DNA from: Solobacterium sp.
GTDB taxonomy: Bacteria; Bacillota_I; Bacilli_A; Erysipelotrichales; Erysipelotrichaceae
Direction: 5' to 3'
Assembly (NCBI GenBank): GCA_017512725.1
Contig: JAFWEW010000038.1
Coordinates: 1 to 43,320 of the forward strand
Length of the DNA: 43,320 nt
Positions 7,592 through 15,222 of this stretch are shown here, in pieces. The position numbers and the translations under genes were made by a program. The stretch's first letter is position 1. Each line of letters opens with the position of its first letter. Below the pieces are notes generated by a model, which was not told where the DNA came from, did not search any database, and saw only the letters and a program-made list of their open reading frames with translations.

Positions 7592-8569
7592 ATGATTGAT
7601 GTGAACCACCTGAGCAAGGATTACCTGCTGAAAAAGAAGGCACCCGGATTAAAAGGCGCACTGAAAGGACTGATCCATCCGCAGTTTGAAGTGATCCATG
7701 CCGTGCGGGACCTGTCTTTTCATATTGATGAAGGAGAGATCGTCGGCTTTATCGGACCCAATGGTGCAGGGAAAAGCACGACCATCAAGATGATGTCCGG
7801 GATCCTGACGCCGACGGAAGGAAGTGTGCGGATCAACGGGGAGAATATTACGGAACACCGGAAAACGGTTGTACGGAATATCGGGGTCGTATTCGGGCAG
7901 CGCTCCCAGCTTAACTGGGACCTGCGCCTTGGCGAAACCTTTGAGCTTCTGAAGCACATCTATGAGATCGATCCCATCGACTATGAGAATACCCTGGAAG
8001 TCATGGATGGAATTCTCGGCATCAGAGAACTCATCGATAAGCCGGTAAGGCAGATGTCACTTGGACAGCGGGTAAAGGGCGACCTCACTGCGTCGATGCT
8101 GCACTCACCGAGTGTGCTGTTTCTGGATGAGCCTACCATCGGACTGGATGTATCCAGCAAATTTGCACTGCGCAGATTCATCAAAGAGATCAACCAGATC
8201 CGTAAGACAACCGTCATTCTGACAACCCATGATCTGGGTGATATCAAGGAACTGTGTGAACGGCTGATCATTATCAATCATGGGGTCATGATGGAAGACG
8301 GAAAGCTGAGCCAGATCGTTGACCGGATCGCCCCGTATAAAACACTGGTCGCAGAGTATTATGATGAACAGGCCCCGGAACACGAAAAGTGTGAAATGAC
8401 CTTTCATGAGGGGAATATTGCGAAATACAGGTTCATGAAAAAAGACATCACGGCAGCGGAACTCATCGCGGATCTTTCCAGACAGAAGGAAATCAAAGAT
8501 GTTTCCATTGAAGAAGCCGGCATTGATGACATCATAAAGATTGCCTATGGAAGCGGATCAATACTCTGA
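7592..8569 (+). CDS. ABC transporter ATP-binding protein (ABC-2 exporter)
   Basis: A 325-residue nucleotide-binding subunit. Walker A GPNGAGKST (about 56-64), Q-loop in VVFGQRSQL, signature QMSLGQRVKGDL (about 154-165), Walker B VLFLDEPTIGLDV (about 172-184) and switch His in LTTHDLGD are all intact. The first about 45 residues and the C-terminal about 80 residues (after the ATPase core) form accessory regions typical of DrrA-like ATPases. Two bases separate it from the second permease, closing a permease-permease-ATPase operon. No recognisable biosynthesis or immunity gene flanks it, so the cargo cannot be guessed. Confidence 0.93.
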   Translation: MIDVNHLSKDYLLKKKAPGLKGALKGLIHPQFEVIHAVRDLSFHIDEGEIVGFIGPNGAGKSTTIKMMSGILTPTEGSVRINGENITEHRKTVVRNIGVVFGQRSQLNWDLRLGETFELLKHIYEIDPIDYENTLEVMDGILGIRELIDKPVRQMSLGQRVKGDLTASMLHSPSVLFLDEPTIGLDVSSKFALRRFIKEINQIRKTTVILTTHDLGDIKELCERLIIINHGVMMEDGKLSQIVDRIAPYKTLVAEYYDEQAPEHEKCEMTFHEGNIAKYRFMKKDITAAELIADLSRQKEIKDVSIEEAGIDDIIKIAYGSGSIL

Positions 8570-8658
8570 ACAAACCTTTAACCGGACCGTATTCCGGACC
8601 TTCGTTTTGTTAAAATGAAATATAGAAAAAACGGATACCAGGAAAAGAGAATACCGAT

Positions 8659-9429
8659 ATGACTGCACAGGAACAACAGAAACCGGAAGCACCGCAGCTG
8701 GATCTCGAAGAAGAGGGAAAACAGAACCCAAAATCCACTGCCGTTAAAGAGACAGCCGCAAAGAAACAGAATCCTTTGTTCATCGTCTTTGCAGTTTTCA
8801 TGTGCCTGATCTGTCTGTACTTTGGAAACTATCTGCGCCTTCATGCCAACCTTCTGGAGAACCAGAACGTGAGAGAGGGGTATCTCTCACCAACGGAGTT
8901 TGTTCTGATTGATTCGGAAACCGGAGAACCGGTACAGAAACTCAGCACAAAGGATTTCCAGAGCCAGTATACGTTTACGTATGGATTCGATGAGTATGAA
9001 ACCTCCCGGGGGCTGAAGCCGGGGGACAGCTGGTATAAATTCTCAGAAATCTATGCGGATACCATTGCCCAGGAGATCCGCTGTGAGCAGACGAATGGTA
9101 CGGAAAAGGAAGTCCTGACGTATCAGGATATGACGATCCGGGAATTCCAGAATCAGTACATTGATACCGGACTCATTGACCCGGACAATACCGAGATCGA
9201 TGTCTATTTCAAAATCGGTACCGACGGCAAGAATCTGTATTATTCCGAGAAGGATATGCAGCGGGCGGCAGATCAGTATGAAAACAGTCCCCGGATCCTG
9301 CATCCGCTTACGAAAAACCCGGATCAGATGGGATTCTATGTACTGCATTTCAGCTTTGAAACCGACGTGATTGACTCCGAGTCCGGCTCGGTACTGGGAT
9401 TCCTCGCTTCCTCCTTCGAAAGCTATTAA
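8659..9429 (+). CDS. Single-pass membrane protein of unknown function
   Basis: 256 residues: an acidic, Gln/Glu-rich cytoplasmic N-terminus (1-36), one membrane segment (about 39-57, LFIVFAVFMCLICLYFGNYL) and an extracellular domain of about 195 residues rich in Tyr, Asp and Thr. I do not recognise the domain. It follows the ABC operon in the same direction by 89 bases, with no strong terminator between, so it may be co-transcribed; this is inference. AGGAAAAGAG lies upstream of the ATG, a fair ribosome binding site. Confidence 0.7.
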   Translation: MTAQEQQKPEAPQLDLEEEGKQNPKSTAVKETAAKKQNPLFIVFAVFMCLICLYFGNYLRLHANLLENQNVREGYLSPTEFVLIDSETGEPVQKLSTKDFQSQYTFTYGFDEYETSRGLKPGDSWYKFSEIYADTIAQEIRCEQTNGTEKEVLTYQDMTIREFQNQYIDTGLIDPDNTEIDVYFKIGTDGKNLYYSEKDMQRAADQYENSPRILHPLTKNPDQMGFYVLHFSFETDVIDSESGSVLGFLASSFESY

Positions 9430-9455
9430 TTTTTTCTGGTATTTCAGAGTGGTTG

Positions 9456-9464
9456 TGCTAAAAT
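9456..9464 (+). promoter_or_regulatory. Extended -10 promoter of tRNA-Arg
   Basis: TGC-TAAAAT (9456-9464), 13 bases before the mature tRNA start; no good -35 is seen. Confidence 0.45.
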
Positions 9465-9477
9465 ACTCAGTGCGTAT

Positions 9478-9551
9478 GCGCCCGTAGCTCAGATGGATAG
9501 AGTATCAGATTCCGAATCTGAGGGTCGCAGGTTCGACTCCTGTCGGGCGCG
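9478..9551 (+). tRNA. tRNA-Arg (anticodon CCG)
   Basis: Complete cloverleaf: acceptor GCGCCCG (9478-9484) pairs with CGGGCGC (9544-9550); anticodon stem TCAGA/TCTGA encloses the loop TTCCGAA, giving anticodon CCG (reads CGG); T arm contains GGTTCGACTCC. CCA is not encoded. A weak hairpin (AAGAC/GTCTT, 9587-9608) with a run of eight T follows as terminator. Confidence 0.96.
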
Positions 9552-9586
9552 TATTACCCGGATAAAACGCAGCTTACGTGAAGATT

Positions 9587-9614
9587 AAGACGCGTTGTAT
9601 TCGGTCTTTTTTTT
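9587..9614 (+). terminator. Terminator after tRNA-Arg
   Basis: Short stem AAGAC (9587-9591)/GTCTT (9604-9608) followed by an uninterrupted T tract to 9614. Confidence 0.5.
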
Positions 9615-9644
9615 ACCGTATTATTATTCTGGGAGGTACATAAG

Positions 9645-11279
9645 ATGAAGCATTTGAAAACAATCCTGAAAGTACTGTTTTCTGCCGCCGTTATGACCAT
9701 TCTCGTTGGCTGCAGCGGAAGCGGATCACAGTCAAAGGGCAGCTCGGTCAAACTGGTTGATTTTACCGGAATGACAAAGCTTGATGTCGAAACCTGGATC
9801 AATGACAATTCCGTTGACCGGGAAAAGGTATTCTATACCTATGAACCGAGTGAAACCGTACCGGAAGACAAGATCGTCTCACAGTCGGTTCTGCCCGGAG
9901 AAGAACTGGGTGATAATACGCTTACCATTGTGATTTCCACCGGTGTAGACCCGGATACGGAGATTACATTTGTAAACTTTTCGGAGATGTCGCTGGAAGA
10001 AATCCAGCAGTGGTTCATCAACGAGCATTTTGAACATGTCAGTGTCCAGTATGTCTATGACACCAATTATCCGGTCGGATCGTTTGTCGCAACAATTCCT
10101 GCAGAAAAGGCACGCCGTACGGATACCGTCATCGTACAGATCTCTGGAGATCCGGAACAGGCAGGCCTCTCGGTTAAAATGCCTTCTATGACCGGCTGGA
10201 CAAAACAGCAGGCTGAAGAATGGGCTAATACGAATCAGGTTTCCATCAGTTACAGCACCCAGCACAGTACGACGGTTGCAGAAAATATCGTTATTTCCAC
10301 AGATCCGAAATCCGGTGATGAGGTCATGAAGGGATCGGTAATTCAGGTGACGTATTCCCTTGGGGCAACAATTCCGGCAATCAGCCTTGCCGGCAAGAGC
10401 CGCAATGAGATCGAAGCCTGGGGCAATGAAAACGGCATCCAGATCTCCTGGCTGCAGTGCTGGAACCGCACGGCAAGCGGTACGGTATACGGCAATGAGC
10501 CAAGCACCGGAACCATGCGGATGGGGGATGTCATGAAGGTCTATGTATCGGTCGGACCGATTCCGGTCAAGGATTATACCGGTCTTTCCTATCAGAACAA
10601 CTTCCTGGGCTGGTTCAATTCCATCAACAGTCAGTATTACTCCACCGCCAACCTCAAGGTTTCGGTCAGTGAAAAGGAAACCACCGATAAGGAAAGCGGC
10701 ACGATTCTCTCACAGACTCCCAACAGCGGATACATCAATCCGAATGGTACGATCCTGCTTGTGATCGCCAAGAAAGTCGCTCCGACTCCGACGCCAACTC
10801 CGACAGCTGCACCGACACCGACTCCGGATCCAAGAATCAATATTCCGTCCATGACGGGCTACAGCGAGTATGACTTCAAGCATGCACTTCATGCCTATGG
10901 CGTCATGGAAGGAACCCGCACAGAGATGTACAGCAGCTCGATTGCCAAGGATTACATCATCTCGAACGATACCGGTCTCTTCATGCCGAACGCCACAGTC
11001 AATTACGTTGTCAGCCTCGGACAGTTTGTGCTGAACCCGTATGACTGGGCAGGCAAAAACTATAATGAGCTGGAAGTCTTCGTGGCCAGTGCGAACCGTC
11101 TTGGCGCAGGGGTAAAACTGGATCAGACCTATGTTGATGACGAGGACTGGAGAAATGACAATCACATCTGTGAAATCTGGGGACCGTTCGATGACAATAC
11201 GTATACCGTAAGGTGTTCGAAATACCGCGGGATCGTTTACGATACCGACGGTGACGGGGAACCGGACGCCGCAGGATAA
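9645..11279 (+). CDS. Lipoprotein with about seven PASTA-like repeats
   Basis: A 544-residue secreted lipoprotein. The signal peptide ends in a lipobox, TILVGC, with Cys23 as the lipid anchor. The rest is a chain of about seven 60-75-residue PASTA-like modules, each opening with a MPSMTGW/IPSMTGY-type segment and closing with a xGDxxxVxVSxG-type strand (starts near residues 35, 105, 173, 238, 303, 395, 460). A Pro-Thr linker (APTPTPTPTAAPTPTPDP, about 380-397) separates the fifth and sixth modules. PASTA modules normally sit on Ser/Thr kinases or PBPs and bind muropeptides; here there is no kinase or transpeptidase domain, so a wall-binding or scaffold role at the membrane is inferred. GGGAGG is well placed before ATG. 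Confidence 0.82.
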   Translation: MKHLKTILKVLFSAAVMTILVGCSGSGSQSKGSSVKLVDFTGMTKLDVETWINDNSVDREKVFYTYEPSETVPEDKIVSQSVLPGEELGDNTLTIVISTGVDPDTEITFVNFSEMSLEEIQQWFINEHFEHVSVQYVYDTNYPVGSFVATIPAEKARRTDTVIVQISGDPEQAGLSVKMPSMTGWTKQQAEEWANTNQVSISYSTQHSTTVAENIVISTDPKSGDEVMKGSVIQVTYSLGATIPAISLAGKSRNEIEAWGNENGIQISWLQCWNRTASGTVYGNEPSTGTMRMGDVMKVYVSVGPIPVKDYTGLSYQNNFLGWFNSINSQYYSTANLKVSVSEKETTDKESGTILSQTPNSGYINPNGTILLVIAKKVAPTPTPTPTAAPTPTPDPRINIPSMTGYSEYDFKHALHAYGVMEGTRTEMYSSSIAKDYIISNDTGLFMPNATVNYVVSLGQFVLNPYDWAGKNYNELEVFVASANRLGAGVKLDQTYVDDEDWRNDNHICEIWGPFDDNTYTVRCSKYRGIVYDTDGDGEPDAAG

Positions 11280-11288
11280 CCAAAAGAA

Positions 11289-11313
11289 AGGGATGGCACT
11301 TACCATCCTTTTC
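11289..11313. terminator. Convergent terminator between the PASTA lipoprotein and TetR genes
   Basis: AAGGGATGG (11289-11297) pairs with CCATCCTTT (11304-11312, one wobble), with T residues on the right and A residues on the left, so it can serve both directions. It abuts the tetR-type stop codon. Confidence 0.65.
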
Positions 11314-11851
11314 ATTTGCTGTGATTCATCCGGAGCCCTTTATGCATCAGCTTTGTCATCTGTTCCTTGATCAGCTCTTCCGAATACTTCTTTTTCTTAT
11401 TATAGAAATTAATGATATGGACAAGACCTCCGATCAGAAAGGTCAGGAAGAATTCTTCTTCAATACTCTGATTGTCTTTCTTGGCAAGATTCACCATCCA
11501 TTCTTCCATCTTGGCAAACTGATCGGATTCACGGCCGTGCGCCAGAATCTCAAGATCCTTCTTGTGCGGCAGCAGTGCCCGGTTAAACTCCAGAAGAAAA
11601 CGCTCGGGATCTTCATACGCCAGCCCACGGTAAGGAAAATTCTCAAGACATTCTTTCATGAACTGGTTTTCAATTTCATTGTTCAGGTTGTAAATATCTT
11701 CGTAGTAATGGTAAAAGGTGGTCCGGTTGGTATCGGCCATCCGGCAGAGTTCGGTTACCCGGATCTGTTCCAGAGACTTGCGTTTGCGTAAATTAATAAA
11801 TGCCTGCTGGATACGCTGTCTTGTAAGTGCTGATCGTTCTGAATTCTTCAT
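11312..11851 (-). CDS. TetR/AcrR-family transcriptional regulator
   Basis: A 179-residue regulator. N-terminal helix-turn-helix (about 5-50): TRQRIQQAFINLRKRKSLEQ, VTELCRMADTNRTTFYHYYE, a textbook TetR recognition helix. The C-terminal half is the ligand-binding, dimerising domain of the short TetR_C type. I start at ATG 11851; a TTG 13 codons upstream is possible. There is no Shine-Dalgarno, but a -10 TAAAAT (complement of 11859-11864) places the transcript start at the ATG, so the mRNA may be leaderless. A palindrome sits in this promoter. It is divergent from the leader of the GTPase-nuclease gene, which is its most likely second target (inference). Confidence 0.85.
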   Translation of the reverse strand: MKNSERSALTRQRIQQAFINLRKRKSLEQIRVTELCRMADTNRTTFYHYYEDIYNLNNEIENQFMKECLENFPYRGLAYEDPERFLLEFNRALLPHKKDLEILAHGRESDQFAKMEEWMVNLAKKDNQSIEEEFFLTFLIGGLVHIINFYNKKKKYSEELIKEQMTKLMHKGLRMNHSK

Positions 11852-11860
11852 CAATAAAAT

Positions 11861-11874
11861 TTTACATCTGTAAA
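11861..11874. promoter_or_regulatory. Palindromic operator in the TetR promoter
   Basis: Perfect inverted repeat TTTACA-TC-TGTAAA at 11861-11874, overlapping the leftward -10 element of the regulator gene and lying 17 bases from the rightward -35. Its position fits autoregulation and possible control of the divergent leader promoter. Confidence 0.55.
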
Positions 11875-11890
11875 CTTTTTTTGAAAACAA

Positions 11891-11920
11891 TTGTAACTCA
11901 TGAAATGATCGGATTATAAT
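11891..11920 (+). promoter_or_regulatory. Promoter of the leader of the GTPase-nuclease gene
   Basis: TTGTAA (11891-11896), 18-base spacer, TATAAT (11915-11920). Predicted start near 11927, only about 5 bases before the leader peptide ATG. Confidence 0.65.
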
Positions 11921-11931
11921 AACGGTGTCGC

Positions 11932-12006
11932 ATGTGTGCGCTGCGTCTGAGGCGCGTCTGTTTCATTCGCAGGCGAACGTCCGCCGCAACGGACCGTGCA
12001 TACTGA
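11932..12006 (+). CDS. Arg-rich leader peptide (24 aa)
   Basis: An open frame ATG to TGA between the promoter at 11891 and the terminator at 12012. The peptide starts MCALRLRRVCFIRRRTSA and ends TDRAY, with seven Arg among 24 residues. The triple-Arg codons (11968-11976) coincide with bases that can form alternative pairings with the terminator stem. The start has essentially no untranslated leader and no Shine-Dalgarno. That it is translated is inference from position and design, as in known ribosome-mediated attenuators upstream of ribosome-targeted resistance genes. Confidence 0.45.
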   Translation: MCALRLRRVCFIRRRTSAATDRAY

Positions 12007-12011
12007 GAAGG

Positions 12012-12049
12012 AGGCGAAATCGGAACTTAGCACCGGGTTCGCCTTTTTT
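12012..12049 (+). terminator. Attenuator-type terminator before the GTPase-nuclease gene
   Basis: AGGCGAA (12012-12018) pairs with TTCGCCT (12038-12044), followed by T residues to 12049. An identical AGGCGAA lies in the leader peptide coding region at 11971-11977, and TTCGC at 11966-11970 can pair with GCGAA at 12014-12018, which would destroy the terminator stem. Competing pairings of this kind are the mark of attenuation. Confidence 0.65.
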
Positions 12050-12067
12050 AATTTTGTCATTTCGGTC

Positions 12068-12076
12068 TGGTATAAT
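12068..12076 (+). promoter_or_regulatory. Extended -10 promoter at the GTPase-nuclease start codon
   Basis: TGG-TATAAT at 12068-12076. The predicted transcript start is at or next to the ATG at 12084, and there is no Shine-Dalgarno before this ATG, so a leaderless transcript is likely from this promoter. Confidence 0.5.
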
Positions 12077-12083
12077 TCTTCCG

Positions 12084-14570
12084 ATGAAACGAACAACGAT
12101 TGGCATTCTCGCACATGTTGATGCGGGAAAGACAACCTGTATTGAATCCATGCTGTTCCACTGCGGTGTGATCCGCAAGATGGGCCGGGTGGATAACCGG
12201 GATGCCGCACTGGATACCGATCCGCAGGAGAAAGCGCACGGCATAACGATCTATGCGAAAGAGGCATCGATCACCTGGAAGGATACCGAAATCTTTTTGA
12301 TTGATACCCCAGGTCATGTGGATTTCTCACAGGAGATGGAACGGTCTCTGTCGGTTATTGACATGGCAGTTGTTCTGATCAGCGGTCTGGACGGTGTACA
12401 GGCGCATACCGAAACAATCATGAATCTTCTGGAACAGTACCGAATCCCGGCGGTATTTTTTGTAAACAAAATGGATATTGCCCAGAAGGGAGAAGACGAG
12501 CTGCTCCAGCAGCTGGAGAACACCTTTCATAACTGTATTGCCTGGAACCGGGACGATACCATGGAAAATGCGGCAGTTGCCAATGAGACAATGATGGAGG
12601 AGTTCCTGGAAACCGGAACGGTTAGTGACGAACGGATCGCACAGGCGTTTTCCCAGAGGCTGTTCTTTCCGGTATTCTTTGGTTCTGCACTGAAGGATTT
12701 CGGTGTAACGGAACTGCTGGATGGCATCGATCAGCTGAGTGAAGCGAAACCGATGCCAAACGAATTCGGTGCCCGGATCTTCCGCGTGACCAACGGACCG
12801 GAAGGAAGAAGAGTGCACCTGAAAGTGACCGGCGGGACCCTGCAGGCAAAGCAGAAAGTCATCGGCGAAGAAAAAGCGGACCGTATTGAAGTGCTGAACG
12901 GCACTACAATGGTTACCGTAAATGAAGTGACCGCAGGAGAGATTGCGGTGGTCAGCGGTCTGAAATCGGCGGAAGCCGGTTCGGGTCTTGGCTTTGAGCC
13001 GGATAAGGCGGGTTCTCTGCTGGAACCGTGCATGGTATATGAACTGGAAATCGAAAATGACCGGGAAAAGCGCATCCTGTTTGAAGTCTGTCAGAAGCTG
13101 TCGGAAGAAGATCCGACACTGGGTGTCATCAGTGATGAGGAAAGCGGTTCGATTCAGATTTCCATCATGGGAGAGATGCAGAAGGAGATCCTCCAGCATC
13201 GCATCATGGAAGAAACCGGTCTCGATGTGAGCTTCGGTACCGGAAAGATTATTTACCGTGAAACGATCCAAAGCCCGGTCTGCGGTGCGGGGCATTTTGA
13301 ACCGCTGCGTCATTACGCCGAAGTTCATGTGCGTCTTGAACCGGGGGAACGGAACAGCGGCATCACTGTACGAAGTGAAGTGAGCAGCGATGAACTGGCT
13401 GCACACTGGCAGAATACGATTCTTTCCGCACTGCGTACGATCCGCCACAAAGGCGTTTTATGCGGTGCACAGCTGAGTGATGTGACGATTGTGCTGACAG
13501 CCGGAAAAGGGCACCTGAAACATACGGAAGGCGGAGACTTCCGCAATGCCGCAAGACGTGCGGTACGCCAGGCTCTGATGAAAGGCACCAGCATTCTTCT
13601 CGAACCATACTGCAGCTATGAGATCCGCATCGCACCGGAATATGTTTCCCGTGCACTTTTTGATCTCGAGAACCGCAAGGCAACGGTATCGGTAGAAGAA
13701 ACCGAGGGAATTGTTCTGATCCGCGGAGAAGGGCCAAGGCGTACAATGCTGAATTATCAGGGCGAGCTGACGGCCTATACAAGAGGCACTGGTACCTGCA
13801 GGCAGGTATCCTGCGGCTATCGGGAATGCCAGGAACCGGAAGTGATCATACAGGAATCCGGTTACGATCCGCTGACGGATCTCAGGAACCCGCCGGGATC
13901 GGTGTTCTGTACCCATGGAAGTTCGTTTGCCGTCTCCTGGGAAGAAGCGGACGCATTTATGAATATCCCGGTCAAGGACCGCAGTGAGACCGGTACCTAT
14001 TCGCACCGTACCTATCATGTTTCCGAAGAGGACCTGAAATCGATCATCGCCTCCGAATCCGGAAACAACCGCAGACAAACCAAGAAAAAGCCGGCTGAGA
14101 AACCGGAAGAAGTATACCGTTCAAAGCCAACACCAAATCTGCCTGCGTGTATGATCGTTGACGGATATAACATGATTCATGGCTTTGAAGAGACCAGACA
14201 CCTGGCGGAAGCGGATATCACCAGTGCCAGAGAACGTCTGATCGATGAACTGGCAGCCTATCAGGCCTACGTACGGATTCGCATGATCGTCGTATTTGAT
14301 GGCTATAAACGAAAGGACAACTATGGTTCGCATCAGAAACAGGGAATGTTTGAAGTGGTTTATACCAGGACGGGAGAGACCGCAGATGAGTATATCGAAA
14401 AGCTGACTTCTGAACTATCCCGCAGCTATGAGCTGACCGTTGCGACAAGTGATGCGTTGATCCAGAATGCGGTCTTTGCCCAGGGTGCCGCAAGGATCAG
14501 TGCACGGATGCTGGAAGAAGAAATCCTGCGCGTGAAAAAAATGTTCGCAAACGGGACGGGCGGGATATAA
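12084..14570 (+). CDS. TetM-like translational GTPase fused to YacP/Rae1-type NYN nuclease
   Basis: 828 residues. Residues 1-about 650 form a full EF-G/TetM-type GTPase: G1 AHVDAGKT (10-17), G3 DTPGHVDF, G4 NKMD, then domains II to V with a TetM-like end (LLEPYCSYEIRIAPEYVSRA, RGEGPRRTMLNYQGEL). In domain IV the tetracycline-displacing loop of TetM (YSPVS) is replaced by GKGHLKHTEGGDF, so tetracycline protection is doubtful. A Lys-rich linker (about 655-688) leads to a complete NYN domain (about 690-828): MIVDGYNMIHG, MIVVFDGYK, TGETADEYIEKL, VATSDALIQN, all four acidic sites present. That module matches YacP/Rae1, an endonuclease acting in the ribosomal A site. An upstream in-frame extension to 11925 crosses the terminator and is not used. 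Role inferred: ribosome-dependent mRNA cleavage or ribosome rescue. Confidence 0.88.
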   Translation: MKRTTIGILAHVDAGKTTCIESMLFHCGVIRKMGRVDNRDAALDTDPQEKAHGITIYAKEASITWKDTEIFLIDTPGHVDFSQEMERSLSVIDMAVVLISGLDGVQAHTETIMNLLEQYRIPAVFFVNKMDIAQKGEDELLQQLENTFHNCIAWNRDDTMENAAVANETMMEEFLETGTVSDERIAQAFSQRLFFPVFFGSALKDFGVTELLDGIDQLSEAKPMPNEFGARIFRVTNGPEGRRVHLKVTGGTLQAKQKVIGEEKADRIEVLNGTTMVTVNEVTAGEIAVVSGLKSAEAGSGLGFEPDKAGSLLEPCMVYELEIENDREKRILFEVCQKLSEEDPTLGVISDEESGSIQISIMGEMQKEILQHRIMEETGLDVSFGTGKIIYRETIQSPVCGAGHFEPLRHYAEVHVRLEPGERNSGITVRSEVSSDELAAHWQNTILSALRTIRHKGVLCGAQLSDVTIVLTAGKGHLKHTEGGDFRNAARRAVRQALMKGTSILLEPYCSYEIRIAPEYVSRALFDLENRKATVSVEETEGIVLIRGEGPRRTMLNYQGELTAYTRGTGTCRQVSCGYRECQEPEVIIQESGYDPLTDLRNPPGSVFCTHGSSFAVSWEEADAFMNIPVKDRSETGTYSHRTYHVSEEDLKSIIASESGNNRRQTKKKPAEKPEEVYRSKPTPNLPACMIVDGYNMIHGFEETRHLAEADITSARERLIDELAAYQAYVRIRMIVVFDGYKRKDNYGSHQKQGMFEVVYTRTGETADEYIEKLTSELSRSYELTVATSDALIQNAVFAQGAARISARMLEEEILRVKKMFANGTGGI

Positions 14571-14625
14571 TAACCTTGTTTTTTCAAATACATTCATTCA
14601 TTGTTTGATTATTTTCGGGAGACAT

Positions 14626-15222
14626 ATGGCAAAAGATTATTTTTCATTTGAAACGATCCGTGACCGAAACGGGGTTGTGATCTGCTATCACGTGACTGCG
14701 ATCGGTACGATCGAAAAAGACGGTGTTACCCGCATGCGTTCCGACATGGGCGATGACGGGGACAAGAAGATGGCATTCGGCAAACTGACGATCCGCGGCA
14801 AGGACCGCATGATCGGGTTATTGTTGCGGGAGACCGGAAGCCGGGCGTACTGGCGTTCCACGGATGATGACGGCCCTTACTGCATTCTCAGTTTTGCGGC
14901 GCGAGAAAAACACGCAGAAGAAGTCTATAACTTCAATGAAGGCGACCGTGTACTGATCGAAGGACGCGCCTATGTGCGTCAGAATTCGAATAGTTCACCG
15001 GACCGTCTGCCGGAGCTCAGCATTACCGTCAACAGCACCTTTGTGCTTGGCCGCAAACGCCGGCCCCAGACGATGACCAGTTCCATCATTCCGCAGAAGC
15101 GTCATTCTGCGGCAGAAGAGGAAAACCCGGATGACGCACCGATGATGTCATTTGATCCGCAGGAGGCCATCACGGCAGAGCAGGAAGAGGGCGAAGCAGC
15201 TCCTCAGGAGGATATCGCATGA
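14626..15222 (+). CDS. Single-stranded DNA-binding-like OB-fold protein (putative)
   Basis: 198 residues from ATG 14626 (GGGAGA just upstream; an in-frame TTG at 14605 is less likely). The region around 85-140 (ILSFAAREKHAEEVYNFNEG, DRVLIEGRAYVRQ) resembles the SSB OB-fold strand pattern in which an enzyme-like FxxxAxxxxAE...F.KGdxV.VeGr.y motif occurs. The C-terminus is acidic and low complexity (EEENPDDAPM, EQEEGEAAPQEDIA), as in SSB tails, but lacks the usual DDDIPF tip. It overlaps malQ by four bases. The middle insertion (MRSDMGDDGDKKMAFGKL) is atypical, so the assignment is moderate. Confidence 0.5.
   Translation: MAKDYFSFETIRDRNGVVICYHVTAIGTIEKDGVTRMRSDMGDDGDKKMAFGKLTIRGKDRMIGLLLRETGSRAYWRSTDDDGPYCILSFAAREKHAEEVYNFNEGDRVLIEGRAYVRQNSNSSPDRLPELSITVNSTFVLGRKRRPQTMTSSIIPQKRHSAAEEENPDDAPMMSFDPQEAITAEQEEGEAAPQEDIA

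Noticed and set aside
10785-10835. Short tandem DNA repeat (CCGACTCCGAC-like)
   Set aside because: It only encodes the Pro-Thr linker of the PASTA lipoprotein and has no independent role.
11925-12083. In-frame N-terminal extension of the GTPase-nuclease by 53 residues
   Set aside because: It crosses a promoter, a terminator and a short leader ORF, is Arg-rich and unlike any GTPase N-terminus; the conserved start is the Met just before RTTIGILAHVDAGKT at 12084.
12327-13448. Leftward 373-residue open frame
   Set aside because: Antisense shadow of the GTPase; His/Phe/Arg-rich composition and no domain.
12084-14570. Call as tet(M)-type tetracycline resistance gene
   Set aside because: The GTPase is TetM-like overall, but the drug-displacing loop is replaced and a nuclease domain is fused; naming it a resistance gene would over-claim.
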